From positions 1,250,001 through 1,314,000 of the forward strand of contig NC_090954.1 of the NCBI RefSeq assembly GCF_040807025.1: a stretch of 64,000 bases of DNA, in the 5' to 3' direction. A program made the translations under genes and the position numbers. Numbering within the stretch: the first letter of the stretch is position 1; each line of letters opens with the position of its first letter. This document shows, in pieces, positions 1 through 13,352 of this stretch. The notes below the pieces were generated by a model. It was not told where the DNA came from, made no database searches, and saw nothing but the letters and a program-made list of their open reading frames with translations. The stretch comes from Struthio camelus (Eukaryota; Chordata; Aves; Struthioniformes; Struthionidae).

Positions 1-3000
1 TGGTAGTTGATGCTGACTTTTTCGGCTCCCATATGTTTATGCGGCTACAGACACTAATTCAAAGTTTATTCTGAATCTGAGAGCTTTGGGTTGATGTAGA
101 TAGGAGATGTGGTTAGCCCGCAGCCACGTTAGCCCAACGAGCTCTCTGAATTTGGGAAAGACTTTGAAATGAGCAGACTGGAGTTGCACTTGTCTGCTAT
201 CAAAGAGATGTTTCCTGTGGGCCAGCCGTAGACTATGCTGGTGCTTTTTCTCCGTTCCTCACGTGTTTTGACCCTGCGCAGTAAGCAGTGCACCACGTTG
301 CTATTTTCTGTAGATGTTCACTTTCCCCCAACCCTGAGGGCTGTGTGCTTAAAGTGATGATGAGTTTAAGTGCTTGCACTCATATGCATAAGCCTGACCA
401 CGTGGCTTAGTGCTTGTGAAGTGAGACCGGGGTGAACGGAAGAAGGCTGTGCAGTTAGAGTCTGTAGGGTGCCTGCTCTTGCCTGTCTAATTATTATGCC
501 TGCCAGAACGTTTAGTGAATTTTGGCCTCTGGGGTCAGGGAGCATAAATAAATAAAATCTTCAGACCCGGAGGGATAAATGTATTCTGTAACACCCTAAT
601 CAGTTTGGAGAATGAGCTTTCACTCAGCAGCTTCGAATTAGGGCTTCAAATGGCGGTACAGTTAATAGGATTTTACCTGTGCTGTGAATGTTCTGAACCT
701 ATCTGCACTGTTGTTTGACATGCAAAGTGCAATGTTGTCTTTTTATTAGCAGCGCTGGATGTCTCACATATCTCCCTACTAGCGCTGTTGGATAGACATC
801 TTAAAAGCAAATTGTAATCAAAATTCTGAGCAGGATGAGATGCGAATTAGCTGCCTGTCTAGTACTTTTCTGTTTATCTCCAAATGTCAGCACTCTGCAC
901 TGAAAGTTTTGATCGGAAGGTGTCTGCTGTTCCAGGCTAGAGAATTAGCAAACGAGAGAATTAGGGTAGGAGGGAGAGAGAGGACTAGCCAAATCACATC
1001 GCAGTGACACTAGCTGTGGAATATGCTCAGGGTAGGTCAAAAGAAGTAACAAGTGCGAGGTACAGCAGGAGTGAGTCATGCTGATTTCTAGAGAAGTCCT
1101 TTATACAAATTCTTACATTATCAAATGCCTGAGACTGAGGCTGCAGATAACTGTTTATGTATCTTAACTCAGTAGTGTGGGGGCGGAAGGGGGAAGGCAT
1201 CATGCTCACCTAGCCGAGGGCATGAGTTCAATCCCATCTTCTGGTCTTGAACCAAAAGCTACTTTTCGAAACAGTCCAGCTACAAATAGATGTTTGAGCA
1301 AGGAAGCAAAGGGGCGTGAATTGCTGTTACTCACTGTGCTTTTTCATATGAGGTTTACCATGCCTTACCAGCTCTGGAGCACTGGGGCCACCAGATCTTA
1401 CGATGCAAACAAGTTAAAGTGTAAAAATTAATGTATTCCTAATATTTCAGATTATCCTTGTAACTAGTCAAAATTATGGTGATAGATAGAGTATTTCAAA
1501 TCACTTGCCTATATATTTTCTGTGTGAGATTTAATATGATATCATCAGCCTCACAAGTTTCAAAAAGTGTGAAGTCACAATTTGAAATTGCTCAGATATT
1601 ACTCTATACTTTTGAAAAACTTTTGGTTTGCTTCAGTCTACCTGTGATAAGCTCATGACTGTTTCACGCACTTTTTTTTTTTTTCCCTGTAAGTTAAGCT
1701 CCGCTGTCAACAGTCTGTTTGATCTTCAGGTCGTCTATTAGCTGTTTGCAGTCCACTGAAAATAACATGTGAGCTCTCTGCTGAGCTTTTATTTCAGAGG
1801 CCTTCGAAATCCCACTAGAGCAGTAGTCTGTGTGTGTATGTGTGGTTCTGCTTTCCTTGTTTTATCTGCTTAGTGAACATGATAATTTGAATTCCCATAT
1901 ACATTCTTTCAGAATACATTTGAGTAAAAAAATGACATTAGTGTAATAAATTATGTTTTTAGAGCGATGGAAAAGGCAATGGATGATGGTGTGTTGATTT
2001 TCAAGGTCATGCTGTGAGCAGTAGGTTAACAGTGTTGCGATGTAGAGAGCATTTGCTTCAGGACTGAGGTGCACTGGCCGAATAAGATGGAATAGATTAC
2101 AGCATACTTTCCTTTCATACGTCTTGTCAGAAGTGGGCATTGAGACTCTCATCTTTTACCCTAAAACCAGGAATTCCTATTGAATAATCCAATACAGTCG
2201 TTAGATTGCATTGCGGCAAGCAGCTTACCTTTCAGCTGTGAACCACATTATCAGATTGCAAAGCCTGTATGAGCACACTGCATGCCTGGTTACATTCCCG
2301 TGGCTGCTGTTGCCCTTCCGTTGAAGTGAATACAGCATATACCTCTCCAAACCTGCTAATCTAGCACTCTTCCCCGCATTTTGTCACTATGTTCTTACAC
2401 ATGCAAGCCTCCTTCCTCTTTCTGTGGTTTCTCATTCCATACTCCCAACAGGAGTTTTAATGCTTGTCCAACACTGTAACTTCCTTACAGTTTTTATGAT
2501 CCCTACTAACCATACCACTGATGCTGTTTTTACCGAGAGTGAAGAAATGCTTGCACAGCACTGAAACCTTCAGCATGCCAACTGTGCAGCTGTATCTACT
2601 CAAATCTTTATTGCGTCACGGAGCTTGAGCTCAGTCTGTTCTTTCTTGGCTTTGTTTTTCATTATTTACAACACACGTTTTCTGACCCAGAATCATCATC
2701 TCTCTCAGTCTGCTCAAGTTACAAACTGTGTTTTAAGCCTTACTGCAGCGTGTCAGATGCTTTTCAGATTGGCAGAAGTCGCATTCACCTCTCTCTCCAT
2801 GTTGATGAAATTTGCCGTGAGTGGTACACCTCTTGCCTGCCTTGCACTTCTGTGCTGAGCAGCACATGTAAAACTTCCCTAGCATCACCTCCAACATGTT
2901 ATTTGCACCATCACGTGTACTTTGTTAACTGTGACACATCGTTACAGTAGCAGAGTCACTTTCCCCTTGCTGACCCCATGTGCTGTACTGCGCAGCACAG

Positions 3001-4306
3001 GGCTTATCACAGAGCATTGCCAGTTGCTGTCTCTGTCTTCCACCATCTGTTGGAGAATTATCTGGTTTTTGCTTGTTTTTCTATTGATCATGCTGCTAAC
3101 GTACAGTATAACGATCAGCGTTCTCAGTGGAATAGTCACTGGTCCTTCCGTCTTCATCTTGCTGTCTTTACTTCCCAGTATTTTCACCGTGGCAGCAGAC
3201 ATGAAGAGACCAAACAGAAAACAACCTTATTCTTAACAATGTCTTCAACAACCCATAGGATGAAATGAAAAATCTAATAGAACAGAGTTTGATTGTGTAA
3301 TTAGATAAGGACTGCATCGTCATGTAATATACAGAAAGGGCTGTTCTGGAGCTGTTTGGAAGGCTTTCAGCCTCTTGAAAAATCTGAATTGTTTAATTTG
3401 GGAATTTCTTTTCAGTTTTGGAAGATTAATTTTTTTTAATGTTGGCTATTTTAGGTGTATTTCCTTATTTTAAAAACAGACTAAATGAAATTCCAAATCC
3501 CAGCATGGGGCATATTTTTTAATATGGACAGGATCCATCAGCAAGGAATGGATTTTTAGATCTAGCACAGAGACATTTGCCAGGTTATGAGTGTGTGATT
3601 GAAAATAGATAAGTTACTGTGACTTAGCAAGTTACCACTTGTCATTGAGTTGTGATAATAAAAAAGCATGCTCATTTAATCAATTAAAGAGCAGCTTAAA
3701 CTTTTTTGATTAACGGAAAAAAAACCCCAACCTAATTAACTTTTGGTAGACATGCAGCCTGGAAGCTTTCCTTCCAAATGGTTGAAGTTTGGCAGAAATA
3801 AAAGTAACTGAAAATGAGGGCATGAAATGCTCAATATTAGGAATAGATGGTGCTATATTTGCTGTCTCTAAAGCAAGTATGAACCTCTAGGTTGTTAGTA
3901 TAAATGTTCAAAATCTCTGAAGTTTACTTGAAATTGTACCCTTCCAATAAAGAGAATCTAGTCTGAAACATAATTTTCTGCCGCTTAAAAAGAAAAACAA
4001 AAAAAGTAGAGCCTGCTTGTGTATCAGCCAAAATCATTCTTCCTGTTTGTCGGCGCAATTGCTTGGGGAGAGCGCTTTAAATGAACTATTACTAAGAAGA
4101 GATTGGATCCTCTATATGTAAGATATATTGAGAGTCACGGTTTCGTCAGTGTTGAACACTGTTCCTCCTGCTACCTTTCTGCACTGAAGCTCTGTCATTT
4201 TGCTTTTATCACCACAGAGTAATACCTACCCTTCTAAATGCAGAAATACACCTCTATATTGGCAAGTGGTAAATATTTTCAACATACATTTTTTTATCTT
4301 CAACAG
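1..4306. other. No gene recognised; AT-rich single-copy DNA
   Basis: No reading frame with recognisable homology and no interspersed repeat was identified. Open frames are under 105 codons and overlap on both strands, for example at 2922-3268, as expected by chance. A run of 13 T at 1672-1684 is the only clear low-complexity tract. The stretch is most likely intronic or intergenic. Confidence 0.6.
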
Positions 4307-4358
4307 CTGAATGGGAGGTTACACAAAGAACAGAGCCAGACTCTGAATCTCTGAATTG
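4307..4358 (+). CDS. Candidate short internal exon (unidentified)
   Basis: A 52-bp segment is preceded by a strong T-rich acceptor (tttttttatcttcaacag) and followed by a good donor (TTG|gtaagg). One frame is open with two bases left over at each end and reads EWEVTQRTEPDSESLNW. Short exons of this kind are common in large vertebrate genes, but 52 bp is far too short to establish coding by itself. No family is recognised and no neighbouring exon that joins in phase was found. It could equally be a pseudo-exon in an intron. Confidence 0.2.
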
Positions 4359-5738
4359 GTAAGGATTTCTCCATGTTCTCATTGGCTTTCTGATAAAATA
4401 TGACAAATTTGTGGGCAGATAATGCCACTTATTGTGCCATACAAGTGATTATTATGCTTAATCTTTGCAATTCCTTCATGATCTTTTAATTAAGCTCTTT
4501 CTAGGCTTGGGAGCCTCTCTTTTCTGTTCATTAAAGACAAGAAATATAAAGCTGTCTGTTTCTTAAGACAAATTTTTGAGTTGATTTAGCTGTGAGATTA
4601 TGACAAGACTGCCAAGACAATATAAAATTAAAAGAATAAGTCGATGTGCAGTATTTTAGGAGAAAATTCTTGCCAAATTCAGTGGGGACCAGATCTGTTT
4701 CTGTATGTACTTAAGTGCCCTCTAGTACCACAGTGTAAATATTTCACCATCTTTAATATACATAATTCAATTGATTAGCCCCTCATGACATAGGACAAGT
4801 TTATTTCTTAGTCATTTGACAGCTGAGAAAACAAGGCAAAGAAGAACGAAACTCCAGATTGACCCCACTCAAGTCATTCTGGGCTCTCTTTCTAGTCATT
4901 ACAGAGAACGACTTTAGCCCAAACCTGTTTGCCCATGGTCAAGTAAGGAGGCTCTGTAAGTGTGTGTTGCCCCATTCACAGGAGAGGGCTAACTAGGACC
5001 GAACTGCGCGGCAGGATACCTATGATCTGCTCTTGCAATGATCTTTGAGACTGCTGAAATTTTGCAATATGTTTTTTAAAAAGTTGTCTTTTGGCAATGT
5101 TATTTGCCGTTCACTTGCATGAATACCTTTTTAGACAAAAAGTATTAGAAGTATGTTAGAGTCCCGAAAGCTAAAAATGCCACCTGAGGCTTTCTGTCCT
5201 GCAGGATATTATTCAATAGTACTGTATTCCAATGCAGTATACTCCAGAGATACCATACTTTAAATCTTTTGGGATTACATTTAAACTTCTGTGCAACTTT
5301 GATGCTACACCTTGCTTCGTGCACATCAATCCTGCTTATTTCAAGTGCAGAGATATGGGCTTTGCTCCGTGTAATGAGGCCAGCGTTTTCCGGGGATCCT
5401 TAGGAGTTCCTACCCACAATGCAGTTAGTAAAGGTTAGCAAGTTACTGTGCACAGCTGATCTGTGATAACTGTCTGCATGAATACGTGTGGCAAGCATGA
5501 GGAATATAAAATTAGTGTACTCTTCCATGAAATTAGGCTGATTTGTCTGTCTTTTTTTAGTGAATTAAGGGTGTTCATGTAGAGAGTTATCATGGATCAG
5601 ATTATATTTCATATTACCCCAAGTGTCTTTCTTGTGTGTCTGACCCTCAGGGAGTGATGCGCTCAAAGCTCATCAGAATTCATTGGTTTTGAGTAGGCTT
5701 CAGGAACCCTAGGTCTTACTGTCTTCCAATGTCTCTAG
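4359..5738. other. No gene recognised
   Basis: AT-rich DNA between the 52-bp exon candidate and the CR1 copy. The only frame of note is 68 codons at 5232-5438, with no recognisable domain and no splice context. No repeat was recognised. Confidence 0.6.
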
Positions 5739-6499
5739 GATGGTTTCCCCCAGGGGTCGGTACTGGGTCCAGTATTGTTTAACTTACTCATCAGTGAGCT
5801 GGATGAAAGGACAGAGTGCACCCTCAGCAATTTTGCTGATGATACAAAATTGGGAGGAGCGGCTGATACATGAGAGGGCCGTGCTGCCATTCAGAGGGAC
5901 CTCGACAGGCTGGAGGGATGGGCAGAGAGGAACCTCCTGCAGTTCAACAAAGGCAGCTATAGGGTCCTGCATCTAGGGAGGAATAACCCCATACAAGCAC
6001 CAGTACAGACTGAGGGTTGACCTACTGGAAAGCAGCTCTGAGGAGAAGGACCTGGGAGTCCTGGTGGACAACAAGTTGACCAGCAATGTGCCCTTGCGGT
6101 CAGGAAGGCCAATGGTATCCTGGGAACCTAGGAAGAGCATTGCCAGCAGGTGGAGGGAGGTAAGGGGTACTATGTCCAGTTCTGGGCCCCCCAGTACAAG
6201 AGAGACAAAGAGCTACTGGATCGAGTCTGGCGGAGGGCTACAAAGATGATTAACGGGCAATGGGCACAAACTGAACCACAGGCAGTTCCATCTGAACCTG
6301 AGGAAAAACTTCTTGGCTGGGAGAGTGACAGAGCCCTGGACAAGGTTGCCCACAGGGGTTGTGGAGCCTCCTTCCCTGGAGATACTCAAAACCTGTCTGG
6401 ACAGGGTCCTGGGTAATGCGCTCTAGAGGACCCTGCTTGAGCAGGGGAGTTGGACTAAATGATCTCCAGAGGTCTCTTCCAACCTTGGCCATTCTGTGA
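5739..6499 (+). mobile_element. CR1 LINE fragment, 5'-truncated and internally deleted
   Basis: This is a decayed copy of a CR1 (chicken repeat 1) non-LTR retrotransposon, sense strand forward. From 5739 the frame reads a reverse-transcriptase block with [12 protein letters not shown], then [13 protein letters not shown]. The catalytic FADD box is at 5832-5843. A stop follows at about 5871, and later RT blocks (a DLGVLVDNKL-type segment near 6049-6081, a QFWAPQYK-type segment near 6171-6200) lie in shifted frames. Near 6252-6262 the sequence jumps from an RRATKMI motif straight to the distal NGHKLNHR-like region, so the intervening couple of hundred bases usual in CR1 are missing. The 3' end keeps the typical GAGCAGGGG/GTTGGACTA-type tail and ends at ATTCTGTGA (6491-6499) with no poly(A), as in CR1. 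Frameshifts, stops and the deletion show it is inactive. The exact 5' boundary is uncertain. Confidence 0.92.
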
Positions 6500-9161
6500 C
6501 CCTTAAAAAATCCCAGCTAAATCCGCACTGCTTTTGTCTGCTATTCTAATTGAGCTAAAATGTGCAAATGAGAAAAATCTAGAAACAGTCAACTTCATTT
6601 TTGATTTCATTTTCTGATTTGGTATTACTGATATTTCTTTTAATGAAGACTTTATAAAGAGAACCTTGTAGAGCTTTTCTGCACACACTGCTGGGTTTGC
6701 TGTAGCAGCCCAATGGGTGGATAATCTGTTAAGAGGGAAAATGGCATGAGCTATTGGAGAAATTAATCTGTTTTTTCAAGGACTTTGAAAGAGTTGGTGT
6801 TCTACATTCAAGGCTGCAAGCAGACATACTTCTACATAAATAGGCACTGAAACACTTGGAGGTTCAAACTGGTAAAGTTATTATTTTTAAGGATATGGTC
6901 AAACGAGTTTTACCTGTCTTCGCCATCCTGAAGGCAAATGAAAACTTTCTGAATTCAGAACCTGTAAGTTCACCACAGCTGCATGGCAGCATGAGCGCAA
7001 GCCATCAGCACCCTGTAGAGCTGGCTGCTGAGCCGCCAGCCCACAGCGTGGTGCCCTGCCTGCCCAGGTGCTTTGGGAGTACTGGCGTAGAGAGTCCTTC
7101 TGCAGCATGCGGACACAAAAGGTTACTGAAGATCCTCCTTTAGAAATGTCTCAATGGACATGGAAGGGTACAGATTATGCGGAAATCATGACGATACCAA
7201 TTTGAGAAGACAGGCAGGACAGGATGACTCCGTGTTGCATCCTAAGCTGTTTGGAGATGCCTCAGGCAAGAGAAAAAGCTTTTGTGTTGACGGAGTTACA
7301 TTAGCAGCGGTGAAATATCGGTAGTCCAAGTCCTAACTATTCCTTGGTGTTGAATGAGATGACATGGTGTTTAATTCAGAGGATTCGGAGGTGAGGCAGC
7401 ATGATGGCAAAAAAGAGCTGCTACAGAAAGTGTCTGTCTTTCAGGTAGTGAGATCTGAAAGGAGCAGAGAAGATATAAAAACAGCAAGAAGCTCATGGTG
7501 AAAAGCCAGATTAGTTTGCTTACAGCAGAACCAGAGCTTTCCTATTACCTATTAACGTAAAGTAACATGCTGTATCTGGCCATCCATAGTAGAAATCATA
7601 GGAGGCCGTGCTACACACCCATATGGCAAATGTTGAAGGAGATGAAAGATGATTCAGCAAAGACACCCACGGGTTATGAAGAGTCCTTCTCTGCAATGTC
7701 TGCTACTGAGAGAAATGAGTGGACACTGACCCATGAGAGCAGAGTGGTTGTGTTTGCTCCTCCAGTGCATCGCCTACCGAAATCCCCACCAAGGTGGTGA
7801 ATCTGTGAGCAGCCCGCCGCCGTGGCTTACAGCTCAAAGGCTCTATTAGGCCTTAATAGTAGGTGGCTCTTCACAGCAAGGGAGCAGCTGGAGCCCCCAA
7901 CTGCATGTGCGGAAGTCAGGATCACAGGCTGCAGGGAGAAGTAAACAAGATTGGAACATTTAGTCAGCCTCAAAATACAAATTATGAACTCCCTGAATAG
8001 ACTGATCTACTTACCTGATTTCGGAGCTGTCTTCTGCTGCTACTAATTACTGTCTCTTAGAGTCTTAAAATACAAGGGTGTGAAGTGCAAAAACTGATGG
8101 GAGCTACCATCTTCTGGGAACTACCCAGAACTACTGATGGGAACTACCGTCTACTACTAATGGAAATCTTTTCCGTTATTAATGCAATGCAATACAATAT
8201 TGTTTGATTGTCAATTGCAAATTACAATTGATTGTTCCACTGCAAATTGCGACTGAGAATGCTTTCTTAGAAATCATACTGTCTCATGTATCTGGCTGGC
8301 CACTGCCTCCCACCTTTCTTCTTTTGGAATACCAGTGTGCTACCAAATGAAACTGGGGATATCTCAGGCAAAAAGTGTAGCCATGATGCTCTATTTTTTT
8401 TTCAAGTTATCCGTGCAAAAGTTACTTTTATCATCTCGTTATTCATTTATTTGTTCTTTGATCTTTTAGAAGCACTATACAGAATAAAAACTGAGACAGT
8501 CCTTGCCTTTCAGAGCTTGCAATCTAAATGAAGAGAAGAGGAGAAATATTAGGCCTTCCAGAAATGTATTTATAAGATAATTGTAGTACGAAATCAATAT
8601 CAAACAGTTCTGTTAACAATACGGCTATTTGAAAATTTTAAATTTCAGTTCATTGAAATGTTAAGTGGTCAGTGAAGAAGGAGGAAGAAACCGTGCATAT
8701 TTTTGCTGTTTCCATTATTCATCTATTTTACTCCTTATGCATCGTCCTTTGACGTATTCTCTTCTCAAGAAACCACTTCTATGAGATGCTGAGCAAATGC
8801 TGAAAAGAAGGTAGTGACATTTTCCTTTGGACTTTAGTGAGTGTAAGATTCGCTCTAAATCTTTCGGAAGGAACACTGCAGATACATGACGTTATTTCAT
8901 CAGATGACTGAGTGTAAATAAGATGGAAAAGTTGGTGATGAATGAAATTCTGATGTGTGTGTTTAACCTGCAGAATTTAGTTGTTTTAAGATTGATTTAT
9001 TGCAAAGATTTCTTATGCAAATTAATTATAAATGAAAATGATGAAGTACTTCAGGTTCTCTTCATGTCTTTCAAGGGTTAGGATGAATGTACAATAACTG
9101 ATAAATGCCACTAAGAAGCTGGAAGAGAAGGAAATGCAGGGAAAGAGTTTAGGGAGGAGTG

Positions 9162-9184
9162 TTTTTTTTTTTTTTTTTTTTTTT
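9162..9184. repeat. Poly(T) tract, 23 nt
   Basis: Uninterrupted run of 23 T followed by AAGAAA. On the minus strand it is a poly(A) run, but no retrogene body or target-site duplication was recognised upstream of it on that strand. Confidence 0.9.
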
Positions 9185-12100
9185 AAGAAATGAGACTAAA
9201 AGCAATCTTTGCCAGAATTAAGGAGAGGAAAACAAAAGGCTAGGATTAAAGGAAATGTTCTGGGAATGTTTAGCAGGAATTGCTCCCGCAACGTGTAAAA
9301 AATGTCCCCTGAGTTAGTAAGGTGTTCTCAGCTCTTGTTGCAATTAATGGGAGAGTCACGATCTTGTCCAGCATGAGTAAAACAGCTGTTTGCGCAGCTA
9401 CTGGTAGTTGTAAAGCCAAATTAACCTTTGCATAGGAGTCCTGTGTAATACTGGAGGTTTTAGGTCCAGTCCTGCCTATGGTATAGCTGGGTTTAGTTTG
9501 TTAGCTCACACTATCGGAGTTTTATTGACCTGTATCTGTCAGTATGTTGTCTTCTGTGTATCTGCCTGTCCTGTCTAGTACTGATCCTACGCTGGTAGAA
9601 AGCAGGGAGGGCTTTGATATTGACTGCAATTCAGCATTAGCTTCCATACATTTTTTTTTATCATCTCAAGGCTTGAATAATGGGGTTTTGATCTAGCTCT
9701 GTGGAGACTGACCTCCTCTTAAACTAAACATCTGGTGTACAATACAGGTTGGTAAAGAATTAATTTCAGCTCTATAGAGGGCATGTGGCTCTCCGGAGCA
9801 GTGGAGAAGAGCAGCAGATTCCCAGGGACCGAGAGTATCTACTCCTTGTCACATGACAAGTTTATATCCTTTTTTTTTCATGGCAGCAGCATGAAAGGAT
9901 AGGAGAAAATCATAAACTGAAAGCTAATGTCCTCCTCCCTCCGCTTGCCTTCAGATACATGTTTCAGAAATGATTTGATTCTGTATAAATCCTATTTTTT
10001 TACCTTTTTATTAAACAAAGCCTGTAAATAAATTTTAGCTACTTTCCTGGCTGTGTCTAATCCTCATGTATGCATATAGATAAATCTTTTATAATTAGCT
10101 GTAGCTGCAGAAGGTTGTAGTGCCTGACAAGAATGAAATGAAACATTTGATCAAACAGTGGCAAAACACAGCCTTTAAGTTCAGTATCCTTCTTTCAGAG
10201 AAGGCCTAAGCTGCACTGTGGTGCCAGTACAAGCTGTGGTTAGTGTGAGTCCCATCAGTCAGCTTTTTTTTATCCACTTCAGCCCAGCAGTGGGCCAAAC
10301 CTTTATTACTGGCTAGCTTTGTAGGGTTGATTGAGGGAATATCAAAACTGGTGGCATTTCAGAACAGTGGAAACCTGACTAGGGGAGTCGTCCCTGTCTG
10401 GATCTCTCTGCCCTCACCCACCTCTGTTTATGATGCTCTTATGTGTTTCACCAGAAGAGCACACAAACAGAAGAAAGATCCCACGGGCTTGTCACTGGAA
10501 CTGTCCAGTTGCTTCAAAATAGACATTGTAGCTCGTGGGTTGTAAAATAAATTTACATTTTAGCACAATTAGCACAAGAGCAGAATCACTGCAGAATATA
10601 GGAGTGAAGAGCACTGTCCATCAGACCACTTGGGTATTTTGCTTGCTAGCACTACGTATCTGTTCTGGTAACACAGTTAAGAATGAGGCAGCCTTGTTTT
10701 CCTTTCACAGTCCAAACACTGTACAGTTGTTTCTGTCTCACCAATTGACAGAGAGAGATAGCTGAATTTATTCATCACTTGGGTGGTTCCTCATGTAATA
10801 TTAATTGGCATTAACTGGCAAGAAATCTTGCTGATTTCTTCCGCAATCGTGTTGTTCCTCTGCCTTTCTTGAAGGCTAGGAGACATCCAGTTGCATGTAA
10901 AGAAAGCAAAAGAAAGAAATCAGTAAAATGTGTTTTAAACTTCAGAGCTACCCTGATCCAAACATACATCAAAGCATTCAGGCATCAAACCGGCCTGGTC
11001 CAAAGTTCCTGAGAGCATTTCCACTTCAAACTACACAAGTTTAATATTTTTCAAGGAAATTTTTCTTCTATGTCATATGTATATATATTAAAAAAAAACA
11101 GAGGTGAAAAAGAAAAAGAGGAATTGAGTAGGAATTTTCAGTATTTATCGAGTAGGAAAGATCATGTCAGACTCTCTTCTTTCTTCAGTCAACTTTCTAT
11201 AACCTTGAAATCTTCCTCTGTAAGGAGTGTCTCCCATCTGTCTGTGTGCACCTGACTGGCATACCTGTAGCATCTCTGCACCACAGTCACCCACCCGGTC
11301 AGTCCCCCTTAGAGGCACACAGAGAACTTGGTCTTCCCAAAGCACTCAGCACCCAACTGGCACGGAGGTTAGAGAGAAAGGAAGAGAAAGGAAAAAGACT
11401 GCAAGTTCACGCTGGGAGTTTGAGACAAAGGTCAAAACTGGACTCTTTTCTCTGAAGTGCCACTCTAACTACTCCACTGCGAGGCAGAGCTGGTGCTGCG
11501 CTGGAGCAGCCCGGTGCACTGAACCTCTGTGGGTGTCAGCAGAGTTGTTCACTGCTATTCACAGTCCATCGTTACCTGTTGTACAAAACTAAATCTTTCC
11601 TCCTCCATCTTTACGTCTGTATGAGTTTCTCATACAGAATGGTTTCCTTCAGAATTAATTGGGCCAGAACTTGACAGTCTTTCTTCACAGAGTAAAAAAT
11701 AAAACCCATGAGAATTTGCTTTGAGTTAAGAATCAGCAAGGACTTCAGAATTCGGAGGCTCTTCAGAGGCTTTCATTGATTAAAGAAGATGGTAGCATCT
11801 TGAGTTACGGCGGAGAGGCAGTGATCCCATTTACATGCATGCAAACAGAAATCACCCTGAAAACTTGATGTATGGAGATGTGGAAACAGTTTTGTTTCCA
11901 GGTCAGAATAGTTCACTGCACGGTGCAACTGTATAATTGCCAATCAAATGAATTTCATGACCTTTTCTCAAATAGCAGCTACTGAAAATAGCGTTCTGAA
12001 ATTCTGCATGAACATTTTTCTGTGCAGAGTAATGTTTTTATTTCCTTTCCATGCAAGAAGAGTTAAAACCAATCTGTGTCTTTACTTCGACCTTGGTGGA

Positions 12101-13161
12101 GCTGAAAATGAAAAATCTCAGAAAAATGAATTTCTTGAGAAGGGAAGGGGCTGTGCAACTGAACCAGCTGAGCAGGGTTGATATTTAATTCTGTTGTACA
12201 GTGGCACTGAGCATGATATCTCAAGCTTCATGGAAGTACAGAGAAAAAGAAAATTCTTTTAAGAATGTGGCAGACTGATAACATCAATTAAAGAGATGAA
12301 ACTTTTGCAAATGCTATATAGACCTCTTCTTCCTTTCCCCAAATACAAAAATGGATGATGAGAGGAGGGCAAAGATCATAACCTCTCAGACTCCTTCCTT
12401 CACGTTTTGTTTCTTGGCCATGATGGCCATGGCTGTTTGCCTGACTGAGAGTTCAGGGAAGAAACTGAAATGAAGAAGAGTTCAAGATTTGGACTGGACA
12501 GGATTAAAAGGAGCAATGTAGCCAACCGCACGTCACAGTAGAATGTGTAAAACCACCGTCCGTGTGTTACTGAGCAACAGCTGTGCAGTCTGAAGTAAGC
12601 AGCTCCCACAACACAGGTTGCCCGAGCTCCGTTGTTCCTGCACCAGCTCTTTGTGACGCTTGCGGTAATTACGGATGGACCGGGGGAGAGCGAGATGCTT
12701 TGCAGCACAGAAACATTCCTCTCGTGAGGAGTGCTGCAGTACAAGCCCTTTTTCTCACTAGCACTGCAAAAGTTCTGCCTTCGTTTTAACTGGAGCAAGC
12801 CTGGTGGGTGGGCAGAGAGGGTATTAGGGAGAGATTGTCAAAAGAGGCTGTAAAAGTCCAGTCTGTTCATTGTATTGAAACAAGAAATTTTCCAAAGAAT
12901 CAACAAGGAAGTGTTTTGGTTTTTCTCTCCCATGTGCATTTTAAGCAGCAAGAAGCAGAGTTACGGCAGCAGCAGCTGTCACCAGAGTAACAAAGAGAAT
13001 CAACATGCAATTGTGATATACCTCTTTTTTGAGTCTGATGAAATACTAGAGACAGCTGAATCTTCTGGTATATTGCTTGCTAAATAGTCTTACTCAGCTG
13101 AGTACCTGAAGTCCTCTTCAAGAATGAGCTCATTCTTACAAATGAGAACCAGGACATTAGA

Positions 13162-13197
13162 TTTTGCTCTTTACCATGGTTTTGCTCTTTACCATGA
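13162..13197. repeat. 18-bp tandem duplication
   Basis: TTTTGCTCTTTACCATGG is followed immediately by a copy differing only at its last base. A minus-strand frame runs through it and repeats the hexapeptide NHGKEQ, but there is no other reason to think the frame is coding there. Replication slippage is the simplest origin. Confidence 0.85.
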
Positions 13198-13241
13198 TTT
13201 TGAAATATGACAGCAAAATTGGCTGTGTAATTATTCTTTAC

Positions 13242-13352
13242 CTGCATCTGGTTCTGTGATTCAAAGTGATCTGGTGAATCACCTCCAACCGGTGTGGACC
13301 ACTGCTTCATTTCCACCTGGGAGCCTCTTCGAGGCTCTGCATTTCCAGAGTT
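13242..13352 (-). CDS. Candidate internal exon, minus strand (unidentified)
   Basis: On the minus strand an acceptor-like TCTAG, preceded by a moderate pyrimidine tract, starts an open segment of exactly 37 codons (111 bp). It ends at a CAG|GTAAAG donor, so the phase is 0/0. The peptide is polar (ends HFESQNQMQ) and matches no family I recognise. A symmetric phase-0 exon with a good donor is suggestive, but no in-phase partner exon was found and an in-frame TAG sits directly at the acceptor. A chance pseudo-exon is at least as likely. Confidence 0.2.

Larger units (their letters stand above)
6500..13241. other. No gene recognised; unassigned DNA
   Basis: Mostly AT-rich DNA. A 77-codon frame at 7567-7800 and a 121-codon frame at 11227-11592 show no domain or splice support. 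A 132-codon minus frame at 12400-12798 overlaps a plus frame and has no recognisable domain. Local structure: an imperfect 19-bp direct repeat (8094-8112 and 8133-8151), an AT-rich stretch with overlapping inverted repeats around 8165-8245, and a 23-T run at 9162-9184. A CAG|GTAAGTAG donor-like site reads minus near 7995, but the upstream sequence is closed in all frames. Confidence 0.55.

Noticed and set aside
1203..1237. Possible tRNA: A-box-like TAGCCGAGGG followed by GTTCAATCCC
   Set aside because: The two boxes are only about 20 bp apart, too close for a tRNA, and no acceptor-stem pairing is seen.
5740..6416. Several plus-strand frames of 61-88 codons
   Set aside because: They are shifted fragments of the CR1 ORF2 reading frame, not separate genes.
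7960..8110. Minus-strand CAG|GTAAGTAG donor near 7995
   Set aside because: The donor is near perfect, but all frames of a plausible upstream exon contain stops and no clear acceptor pairs with it.
9162..9184. Poly(T)/poly(A) run as the tail of a retroposed copy
   Set aside because: No retrogene or SINE body and no target-site duplication could be recognised. CR1, the LINE seen here, does not leave poly(A) tails.
12400..12798. 132-codon minus frame
   Set aside because: No recognised domain, no paired splice sites, and a plus frame is open over much of the same sequence.
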